64,000 nt of DNA. Origin: Streptomyces sp. SID12501 (lineage in GTDB: Bacteria > Actinomycetota > Actinomycetes > Streptomycetales > Streptomycetaceae). The stretch is from NCBI RefSeq assembly GCF_010550245.1, contig NZ_JAAGLU010000001.1:248001-312000 (forward strand). The letters are read 5' to 3'. Numbering within the stretch: position 1 is the first letter of the stretch; each line of letters starts with the position of its first letter. Under the pieces are notes generated by a model, which did no database searches, was not told where the DNA came from, and saw only the letters and a list, made by a program, of their open reading frames with translations. Both the position numbers and the translations under genes were made by a program. Positions 58,001 through 64,000 of this stretch are shown piece by piece.

Positions 58001-60370
58001 ATGAAACAAGTCGCCGCCGCGGTGATCGTCGATGTCCGAGGCGTGGTGACGGGATGGAGCGAGGGCGCCCGGCGGTTGACGGGGCACGTGGCCGAGGCCG
58101 TCGTAGGACGTCCGGCCGCCGAACTCCTCGCCGAGGACCCGCCGACGACGGCGATGACCGAGCTGGCCGGCGTGGTCGCACTCCGCCACCGGGACGGCCG
58201 CCGTGTCGAACTCACCGTCAGTGCGTGTGCCGTGCTGGGCGAGGACGGCGAGGCGCGGGCATTCGTCGTCACCGCTCTCCCCGAACCGGCGGCGCCCGAG
58301 CCGCAGACGGTCACACAGGGGCCCGGCCCGCTGGAGCGGGCCATCCGGCAGGCCTCCGTGTCGATGTCCGCCTTCGACACGAACCAGCGCTACACGTGGC
58401 TCAACGGCGCCGCCTGTGACCTGATGGGGGTCGAGGAACAGGCCCTGATCGGGCGGTTCTACGGGGACGCCAACATCGTGCCCGACGACCGGATCAACCA
58501 GGGGTTCCTGCTCAACCTGCGCGAGGTCACCCGCACGGGCGTCCCCGTCCGCTACGAGGCCTTCGGCAAGGACGCGGACGACGGCCGGGAGCACGCCTGG
58601 AGCCTCGAGATGTGGCCCGTGCGCGACGACCTGGGTGCCGTTGTCTCGGTGGGCATCGCAGCGTTCGACAGCAGCGAACAGCACTGGGCGCGGCGGCGGC
58701 TCGCCCTGCTCAACGAGGCGGCCGCGGCCATCGGCACCACCCTCGACGTCGTCCGTACCGCCGAGGAACTCGTCGAACTCGTCGTGCCCCGGTTCGCCGA
58801 CTTCGTCAGCGTCGACCTGCTCGACTGGGTGCTCGGCGCGGACGAACCCACACCCGCACAGGCCGACGAGGTCGTACTGCACCGGGTCGCCCACGGTTCC
58901 GTCACCGAGGGCACGCCGGAAGCCGTCATTCCGCTGGGGGCCAAGGACACCTACCCGCCGTCCACCCCGCCCGTGCGCGCGATCGCGGAGGGCCGGGCGG
59001 TGCTCGGGCGGGTCGGCGAGCGGGCGTTCGACGAGTGGGTGGCGGAGCGCAACGCCCGCGAGCCCGTCGGCCGCCCGTACCGCAAGGGCGTCCACTCCAT
59101 GGTCACCGTGCCGCTGCGGGCCCGCGGCACCACGCTGGGTGTCGCGGTCTTCCTGCGCATCGGCCGCCCCGACCCCTACACCGAGGACGATGTCGTCCTC
59201 GCCGAGGAACTGACCAGCCGCGCCGCCATCTGCGTCGACAACGCCCGCCGGTTCGCCCGTGAGCGCACGACCGCGCTGGCCCTCCAGCACAGCCTGCTGC
59301 CCCGGGGGCTGCCCGGCCAGGCGGCCGTCGAGGTCGCCCACCGCTACCTGCCCTGCGGATCGGTCGCCGGGATCGGCGGCGACTGGTTCGACGTCATCCC
59401 GCTGTCGGGCAGCCGGGTCGCCCTCTGCGTCGGCGACGTCGTCGGGCACGGCATCCAGTCCTCCGCGACCATGGGACGGCTCCGTACGGCCGTACGGACC
59501 CTCGCGGACGTCGATCTGCCGCCGGACGAACTCCTCACCCACCTCGACGACCTGGTCACCCACCTGGCCGACGAGGAGGACGGTGCCGACGTCGCCGAGC
59601 TGGGCGCCACCTGCCTCTACGCCGTCTACGACCCGGTCTCGCGCCGGCTCACCCTCGCCTCCGCCGGACATCCGCCGCCGGCCGTCGTACCGCCCGGCGG
59701 TGTCGCCGAGCTGATCGAGGTGACGGCGGGACCGCCGCTCGGCGTGGGTGGCCTGCCCTTCGAGGCGACCGAGCTGGAACTGCCCGAGGGCTCACTCCTC
59801 GCCCTCTACACCGACGGGCTGATCGAGGACCGCGACCGGGACATCGACCACGCCACCGCCGAGCTCTGCCGCGCGCTGAACCTCCCTGGCGCCTCGCTCG
59901 ACGCCGTGTGCGACGCGGTGCTCAAGGCCGTGCTGCCGGAGCAGCCCGGCGACGACGTGGCCCTGCTGCTCGCCCGTACGCACGCGCTGGGCGCCGGGCG
60001 GGTGGCCACCTGGGACGTCCCGCCGGACCCCGCACACGTGGGCGTCACCCGCCAGGCCGCCATGGAACAACTGGCTGTCTGGGGGCTGGAGGAGGAGGCC
60101 TTCGTCACCGAACTCGTCGTCAGCGAACTGGTCACCAACGCCATCCGGTACGGCGAACCGCCCATCCAGCTCCGGCTGATCCGCGACCGCGCCCTCATCG
60201 TCGAGGTCTCCGACGGCAGCTCCACCTCACCGCACCTGCGCCGGGCACACGTCTACGACGAGGGCGGCCGTGGCCTGCTGCTCGTCGCCCAGCTCACCCA
60301 GCGCTGGGGCAGCCGCCAGACGGGTACGGGCAAGACGATCTGGGCGGAGCAGCCGCTGCCGGCCGAGTGA
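58001..60370 (+). CDS. PAS-GAF-SpoIIE phosphatase with C-terminal anti-sigma-like ATPase
   Basis: A 789-residue multi-domain regulator. It has two PAS-type domains (about 1-95 and 105-225), a GAF domain (about 235-420), a SpoIIE/PP2C phosphatase (about 430-650; HRYLPCGSVAGIGGDWFDVIPL, VGDVVGHGIQSSATMGRL, LYTDGLIEDRDRDID) and an RsbW-like ATPase (about 665-789; VTELVVSELVTNAIRYGEPPIQLRL, EVSDGS, DEGGRGLLLVAQL). Phosphatase and kinase-like modules in one chain are typical of Streptomyces sigma-factor partner-switching regulators. It is cytoplasmic. The upstream in-frame start at 57968 is less likely. Confidence 0.9.
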   Translation: MKQVAAAVIVDVRGVVTGWSEGARRLTGHVAEAVVGRPAAELLAEDPPTTAMTELAGVVALRHRDGRRVELTVSACAVLGEDGEARAFVVTALPEPAAPEPQTVTQGPGPLERAIRQASVSMSAFDTNQRYTWLNGAACDLMGVEEQALIGRFYGDANIVPDDRINQGFLLNLREVTRTGVPVRYEAFGKDADDGREHAWSLEMWPVRDDLGAVVSVGIAAFDSSEQHWARRRLALLNEAAAAIGTTLDVVRTAEELVELVVPRFADFVSVDLLDWVLGADEPTPAQADEVVLHRVAHGSVTEGTPEAVIPLGAKDTYPPSTPPVRAIAEGRAVLGRVGERAFDEWVAERNAREPVGRPYRKGVHSMVTVPLRARGTTLGVAVFLRIGRPDPYTEDDVVLAEELTSRAAICVDNARRFARERTTALALQHSLLPRGLPGQAAVEVAHRYLPCGSVAGIGGDWFDVIPLSGSRVALCVGDVVGHGIQSSATMGRLRTAVRTLADVDLPPDELLTHLDDLVTHLADEEDGADVAELGATCLYAVYDPVSRRLTLASAGHPPPAVVPPGGVAELIEVTAGPPLGVGGLPFEATELELPEGSLLALYTDGLIEDRDRDIDHATAELCRALNLPGASLDAVCDAVLKAVLPEQPGDDVALLLARTHALGAGRVATWDVPPDPAHVGVTRQAAMEQLAVWGLEEEAFVTELVVSELVTNAIRYGEPPIQLRLIRDRALIVEVSDGSSTSPHLRRAHVYDEGGRGLLLVAQLTQRWGSRQTGTGKTIWAEQPLPAE

Positions 60371-60384
60371 TCAGGACGACAGGT

Positions 60385-60429
60385 CCGGTTCAGTGACCGG
60401 TCAGTTCCGGCTCAGTGACCGGTTCACTG
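60385..60429. terminator. Repeat-containing intergenic hairpin between convergent genes
   Basis: CAGTGACCGGT occurs twice (60391-60401, 60413-60423), and CAGTGA (60413-60418) pairs with TCACTG (60424-60429). It occupies the gap between the phosphatase gene and the cupin gene and may serve as a weak bidirectional terminator. Confidence 0.4.
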
Positions 60430-60858
60430 GAAGTCGCACCCGGGGTTCGGCGCGTCCTCCGAGAAGGGCGAGCCGTGCGGCAGTACGTACAGGACGTCGA
60501 GTACGACGGGTGTGCTGCCGAGATTGCGGCCTATGTGGATGTTCCCGGGGCCGGCCGGCTCGCTGATGGTGCTGCCCTGCGGATACACGCCGTCGGACTC
60601 GCAGGTGGAGTCGAAGTGGCTGAGGGTGCCCTGTTTGACGAGGCCGTAGAGCGGGCCGTCGTGGTAGTGCCAGCCGGTGGCCTGGCCTGCGGGGATGGTG
60701 ATCTCCCGCAGGGTGTAGTCGGTGTCGCCGATGGTGGTCTGGGCGAGTATTCGGCCCGACACTCCCGGCCCGGGCGGCGTGGCGTGGGCCGTGCCGCAGG
60801 CCAGGACCGCGGTGACCGTGACGGCACCGGCCGTGGCGGTGCGAAGCAGGTTGCGCAT
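60424..60858 (-). CDS. Secreted cupin-domain protein
   Basis: A 144-residue exported protein. The signal peptide (LLRTATAGAVTVTAVLACGTAHA) cleaves near residue 27. The cupin core is YTLREITIPAGQATGWHYHDGPLYGLVKQGTLSHF with metal-binding His residues (GWHYHDG), and the second half has GNIHIGRNLGSTPVVLDVLYVLP. Two Cys near the middle and end could form a disulfide. The ligand is unknown. It is convergent with the phosphatase gene. Confidence 0.85.
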   Translation of the reverse strand: MRNLLRTATAGAVTVTAVLACGTAHATPPGPGVSGRILAQTTIGDTDYTLREITIPAGQATGWHYHDGPLYGLVKQGTLSHFDSTCESDGVYPQGSTISEPAGPGNIHIGRNLGSTPVVLDVLYVLPHGSPFSEDAPNPGCDFQ

Positions 60859-60969
60859 GGTGGCAGTCCCCTCGATGGCGAGAGCGTGAGCGCGTTCTGA
60901 GCAGGTCGACGTGATCTTAGGGGGCGCAGTGGGCGGCGGAAAGAGGGCCGGGCGCCCGCTGAACGGGAC

Positions 60970-61014
60970 GCGCCGGTGACCGCCCGTCCGTCACGTACGG
61001 GCAGTCACCGGCGC
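60970..61014 (-). terminator. Terminator of MFS gene
   Basis: GCGCCGGTGAC (60970-60980) pairs with GTCACCGGCGC (61004-61014), and an inner GCCCGT/ACGGGC pair extends the stem past one mismatch. It lies 30 bases beyond the minus-strand MFS stop. Confidence 0.7.
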
Positions 61015-61044
61015 GGGTCGGGGTGGCTCGGGGTGGGGCGGGGT

Positions 61045-62529
61045 TCAGGCTCGCTCGGCCACTGCCTCGGCCGCGATCTCCGTCTCCGCCGTGCCGGCCG
61101 TTTCCGGCCGGGGCCGGCGCGGAATCCCCAGCGCGCACACCGCGCCCGCGAACACCACGGCCACGCCGACCCAGACCGCCGGGTGCAGTCCGTCCACGAA
61201 CTGCTGCGGCGACCCCGTGCTGCCGTGCGCCACGAACACCGTGCTCAGTACGGCGATACCGAGTGCCCCGCCGATCTCACGGACGGTGGTGTTGGCGCCG
61301 GACGCCTTGCCCGCGTGCTCGCGACTGACCGAGCCCAGCACGACCGCCGCCGTCGGCGCGAACACGAAGCCCATGCCGATACCGGCCACGATCATCGGCC
61401 CGACCAGGGACGAGTACGCGGTGTCGGTGTCCGCGACCAGGTTGATCCAGCCGAGCCCGACGCCCTGGAGGAAGAGGCCCAACGCCATCAGCCGGCCGCC
61501 GCCCACCTTGTCGGTGAGAAGGCCCGCGACGGGCGCGACGAACATCGGCATCAGCGTCCAGGCCAGCGTGCGGACCCCGGCCTCCAGCGGTGAGCGCGGC
61601 GGCACGATCTGGAGGTACTGGGCGAGCAGGAAGAGGGATCCGAAGACACCGAAGTACATGGCCGCCGAGACGAAGTTGGTGAGGGTGAACGCCCGCACCT
61701 TGTAGAAGGACAGCGGCAGCATCGGCTGCGGGGCCCGGGCCTCCCAGGCGACGAACACGGCCAGCAGCACCGCGCCCGCCGCGAAAGCGCCGAGCACCTC
61801 GACCGAGGTCCAGCCGTCGGTCTCGCCGTTCACGATGCCCCACACCAGCGCGAACAGGCCGGCGGCGGCCAGCACCATGCCGACCAGGTCGAGACCGGCT
61901 CCCGACAGCCTGCTCTCGCGGAGCGTCAGCAGGATCAGCGGTACGGCGACGATGCCCACCGGCACGTTGATCCAGAAGATCCACCGCCAGTCGAGTCCCT
62001 CGACCACCGCACCGCCCACCACGGGGCCCATCGCGACGGCCAGGCCGCTCACACCCGACCACAGGCCGAGCGCCAGCCCGCGCAGCCGGTCCGGGACGGC
62101 CTGTGAGAGCAGGGTCAGTGACAGTGGCATCACGGCCGCGGCGCCGAAGCCCTGCACGGTACGGAACGTGATCAGCTGCGTGCTGGTGTCGGCGAGACCG
62201 CAGCCGACCGAGGCCAGCGTGAAGACGACGATGCCGATCACGAAGACGGAGCGCCGGCCGAACCGGTCGCCGAGCGCGGCCCCCGTCATCAGCAGGCAGG
62301 CGAAACTGAGGACGTACGCGTTGACGAACCACTGGAGCTGCTGGGTGTCCGCCTCAAGGTCGACGGCCAGCGTGTGCAGGGCGGTCGAGACGACCAGGTT
62401 GTCGAGCGCGACCATGAACATGGGCACACTGCACGCGACGATCGCGACCCACAGCGGTACACGCCGGCCGGTGGCCGGCGGCGCGACGGCCGCGTCCTCC
62501 AGGACCGGGTTCTCTTCGGACAGCGTCAT
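61045..62529 (-). CDS. MFS multidrug transporter, DHA2 (EmrB/QacA) family
   Basis: A 494-residue, 14-helix drug:H+ antiporter. Signatures are VALDNLVVSTALHTL in helix 1, GAALGDRFGRRSVFVIGI in loop 2-3, and the antiporter motif C-like GLWSGVSGLAVAMGPVVGG in helix 5. It probably exports cationic or hydrophobic drugs. The DUF3291-like gene lies 94 bases upstream on the same strand, and both are likely controlled by the divergent MerR regulator. Confidence 0.9.
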   Translation of the reverse strand: MTLSEENPVLEDAAVAPPATGRRVPLWVAIVACSVPMFMVALDNLVVSTALHTLAVDLEADTQQLQWFVNAYVLSFACLLMTGAALGDRFGRRSVFVIGIVVFTLASVGCGLADTSTQLITFRTVQGFGAAAVMPLSLTLLSQAVPDRLRGLALGLWSGVSGLAVAMGPVVGGAVVEGLDWRWIFWINVPVGIVAVPLILLTLRESRLSGAGLDLVGMVLAAAGLFALVWGIVNGETDGWTSVEVLGAFAAGAVLLAVFVAWEARAPQPMLPLSFYKVRAFTLTNFVSAAMYFGVFGSLFLLAQYLQIVPPRSPLEAGVRTLAWTLMPMFVAPVAGLLTDKVGGGRLMALGLFLQGVGLGWINLVADTDTAYSSLVGPMIVAGIGMGFVFAPTAAVVLGSVSREHAGKASGANTTVREIGGALGIAVLSTVFVAHGSTGSPQQFVDGLHPAVWVGVAVVFAGAVCALGIPRRPRPETAGTAETEIAAEAVAERA

Positions 62530-62559
62530 GGCGGGGGAGTCTCCTCGGGGAGTGGATGG

Positions 62560-62583
62560 GCCAGTGAGCCAGTGAGCCAGTGA
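62560..62583. repeat. Tandem repeat (GCCAGTGA)3
   Basis: Three head-to-tail copies of GCCAGTGA lie in the 94-base gap between the MFS and DUF3291-like genes, 30 bases before the MFS start. A possible slippage tract in the leader. Confidence 0.65.
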
Positions 62584-62623
62584 TCCGGCGGTGCGGTGGT
62601 GCGGCAGAAGCGGGCAGGCTGGG

Positions 62624-63046
62624 TCAGCCAGTCGGTGAGCCGCCGTCGGCGTCCGCGCGTTCCTGGGCGGCCAGCCGGTCGCGCGCGTCCGACCAGTCGA
62701 TGGGCAGGCCCGCCGCCGGCGTCTCCCAGAAGGTGAAGACCGAGCGGTTCATCGTGGAGCGCAGGCCGGTCATGACCGACTTGTGGGGCTCGGTCCGCGC
62801 GTATGTGTAGAGGGCCTCCTTGTCCTCCCAGGCCGACAGCGTCCAGAACGTGCGCTTCAGCGGCTCGGCGATCAGTGAGGCGCCGTACGCGCCGGGCGCG
62901 CTCTTCACCTGCTTCCACGCGGCGAGGGACCGCACGAAGAAGCGGGGGACATCGCGCAGGGAGCGGACTTCGAGTCGGGACGCCATGACGAACGCCGTCG
63001 CGTCCGGAGCGGGCTCGTTGACGGTGGTCCAGGGCAGGGTGGGCAT
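62624..63046 (-). CDS. DUF3291/monooxygenase-like small protein
   Basis: A 140-residue protein with a ferredoxin-like, dimeric alpha/beta-barrel pattern: AFVMASRLEVRSLRDVPRFFVRSLAAWKQVKSAPGAYGASLIAEPLKRTFWTLSAWEDKEALYTYARTEPHKSVM. The TFWTLSAWEDxEAL..YARTEPH part is characteristic of the DUF3291/antibiotic-biosynthesis-monooxygenase-like group. There are no cofactor residues that allow a reaction call. It is divergent from the MerR gene over a strong inverted repeat and is probably the first gene of an operon with the MFS pump. Confidence 0.8.
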   Translation of the reverse strand: MPTLPWTTVNEPAPDATAFVMASRLEVRSLRDVPRFFVRSLAAWKQVKSAPGAYGASLIAEPLKRTFWTLSAWEDKEALYTYARTEPHKSVMTGLRSTMNRSVFTFWETPAAGLPIDWSDARDRLAAQERADADGGSPTG

Positions 63047-63090
63047 GGCTGCGGCCTTCTTCTGAGAGGCAGGGCGGAGCAGAGGCTCTC

Positions 63091-63133
63091 TTGGATACCT
63101 CTACTATCCATGTTAGACAGTAGAGGTATCCAA
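63091..63133. promoter_or_regulatory. 15-bp inverted-repeat operator of MerR system
   Basis: TTGGATACCTCTACT (63091-63105) and AGTAGAGGTATCCAA (63119-63133) are exact complements separated by 13 bases, between the divergent DUF3291-like and MerR genes. Length and symmetry fit a MerR-type dimer site controlling both directions. Confidence 0.8.
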
Positions 63134-63155
63134 TGACCAGAGCGGAGCCCGACCA

Positions 63156-63839
63156 ATGCGCATGTCCGAGCTGAGCCGCCGCAGTGGTGCCTCCGTCACG
63201 ACGATCAAGTACTACCTCCGCGAAGGTCTCCTCCCGGCCGGCCGCCAGCTGTCGGCGACGCAGGCCGAGTACGACGACAACCACCTGCGCAGACTCAGGC
63301 TGATCCGCGCGCTGATCGGTGTACGCGGCCTGTCCGTCAGTACCACCCGGGAGGTGCTGGGCGCGCTCGCCGAGCACACCGCCGACACCCACCGCCTCCT
63401 CGGACTCACGCTCGGGGCGATCCGGCTGGCCGACGAGAACGAGGCGGACTCCCCGGAACCTGCCGAAGTCGACGCGCTGATCGAGGAGTTGGGCTGGGAC
63501 GTGCACAAGTCCGCCCCCGCCCGTGTCACGCTGGCCGACACCCTCGCCTCGCTGCGCACCCTCGGCTCACCGCTCGACCGGCGGGTGCTCCTGCCGTACG
63601 CCCGGCTGGCCGAGGAGACCGCGGTCCTCGACCTCGACCAACTGGACGGAATCGAGGACCCGTTGGAGGTCGCCGAACGAGCGCTTCTGCTCACCGTCCT
63701 GCTGGAACCCGCGCTCATGGCGCTGCGGCGCATGGCCCAGCAGAACGAGTCGGCACGGCGGCACGCGGACGGGGTGGTCGGGGTGGTCGGAGCGGATGAG
63801 GTGGACGGGGAGGACGGCGAGGACCGGGCGGACAACTGA
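63156..63839 (+). CDS. MerR-family regulator
   Basis: A 227-residue MerR protein. The N-terminal winged helix is MRMSELSRRSGASVTTIKYYLREGLLPAGRQ, followed by AEYDDNHLRRLRLIRALIGVRGLSVSTTREVL. A long C-terminal helical region and an acidic tail (DEVDGEDGEDRADN) follow. It lacks clustered Cys, so an organic ligand or drug is more likely than a metal. ATG 63156 or 63162 can start. It controls the divergent DUF3291-MFS operon by position and operator. Confidence 0.9.
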   Translation: MRMSELSRRSGASVTTIKYYLREGLLPAGRQLSATQAEYDDNHLRRLRLIRALIGVRGLSVSTTREVLGALAEHTADTHRLLGLTLGAIRLADENEADSPEPAEVDALIEELGWDVHKSAPARVTLADTLASLRTLGSPLDRRVLLPYARLAEETAVLDLDQLDGIEDPLEVAERALLLTVLLEPALMALRRMAQQNESARRHADGVVGVVGADEVDGEDGEDRADN

Positions 63840-63845
63840 CCCGGT

Positions 63846-64000
63846 CTACCGGCCCAGTTCGCGCAGCAACTGGGCCGCCGCCTCCTTTCCGGAGGAGAAC
63901 GCGGCCTCGTGCGAGCCGATCTGGTCGTGGTACTGCTGCTTGGAGTGGAAGTACGAACCGCACAGCTTGACCCGGGGTCCTTCGTTGACCTCGTAGACGG
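63846..64000 (-). CDS. C-terminus of a flavin-dependent oxidoreductase (partial)
   Basis: The minus-strand frame enters from the right edge and ends at TAG (63846-63848). The 51 visible codons read VYEVNEGPRVKLCGSYFHSK then QQYHDQIGSHEAAFSSGKEA then AAQLLRELGR. This resembles the C-terminal FAD-binding end of amine oxidase-like NAD(P)/FAD-binding proteins, where an IGSHEAAFSSGxxAA segment closes the flavin site. Only the tail is visible, so the substrate class is unknown. It converges on the merR gene with six bases between. Confidence 0.65.
   Translation of the reverse strand, partial: VYEVNEGPRVKLCGSYFHSKQQYHDQIGSHEAAFSSGKEAAAQLLRELGR

Noticed and set aside
56210..59671. 1153-codon open frame on the minus strand
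   Set aside because: It lies antisense to the tetR, doxX, peroxiredoxin and phosphatase genes. Its composition (Gly/Arg/Ala/Val-rich) is that of a high-GC shadow frame with no motifs.
1..64000. tRNA, rRNA or known riboswitch
   Set aside because: No cloverleaf-like run with conserved TTCGA arm and no recognised riboswitch consensus was seen while reading; absence is not proven without a covariance search.

Overview
The window is about 64 kb of high-GC actinobacterial chromosome. G/C dominates third codon positions, GTG starts and ATGA/GTGA gene overlaps are common, and the content is typical of Streptomyces: DUF574 methyltransferase, TerD, AIM24, DUF5133, a LAL-type LuxR regulator, a SigB/SigF-type sigma factor, a SpoIIE-type phosphatase and many TetR/MarR/MerR regulators. 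I saw no rRNA, tRNA, prophage, insertion sequence or CRISPR array. It looks like an ordinary, regulator-rich chromosomal region, not a mobile island.

Layout. 0-5 kb: RNase H with a C-terminal Cys/His tail, an FAD monooxygenase, an MFS pump co-transcribed with its TetR regulator behind a double palindromic operator, and an aldo/keto reductase. 5-10 kb: small membrane and hypothetical proteins and a membrane-anchored pseudokinase. 10-16 kb: a prenyl synthase overlapping a TPR gene, AIM24, a DUF574 methyltransferase and a TerD protein fused to two CAP domains. 16-22.5 kb: a GH36 alpha-galactosidase with a divergent ROK repressor, then a 999-residue LAL regulator. 22.5-26 kb: three overlapping genes (receiver-FAD oxidoreductase, cyclic-nucleotide-binding histidine kinase, UBP zinc finger) that look like one redox/signalling unit. 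26-33 kb: stress protein, DUF4032 kinase-like protein, MBL hydrolase, AlkB-like oxygenase divergent from a TetR/FAD-dehydrogenase pair, DUF488. 33-42 kb: secreted M1 peptidase, saccharopine-type dehydrogenase divergent from a TetR-MFS pair, a lone cNMP-binding protein below a hairpin-rich leader, Gfo/Idh oxidoreductase and an acyl-CoA ligase. 42-51 kb: a glgB remnant, small Streptomyces proteins, VOC protein, sigma factor, an ABC-ATPase remnant, hydroxymethylbilane synthase, alcohol dehydrogenase and an SGNH esterase. 51-64 kb: two near-duplicate MarR genes flanking a degenerate response regulator, a Tat-type glycosidase, SDR/TetR divergent pair, DoxX-peroxiredoxin pair, a PAS-GAF-PP2C-ATPase protein, cupin, and a MerR-controlled efflux operon. 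The window closes inside a flavin oxidoreductase.

A recurring theme is a local regulator next to its target with a readable operator between them. Clear inverted-repeat operators precede the genes at 2252, 12469, 30332, 51465/53011, 56234 and 63156. The strongest candidates for something not well described are the 22.5-26 kb redox-sensor triad, the MarR/degenerate response regulator/MarR cluster with shared operators, the pseudokinase, the TerD-CAP fusion and the hairpin-rich leader at 38.6-38.9 kb. All function statements rest on motif recognition by eye; no database search was run.
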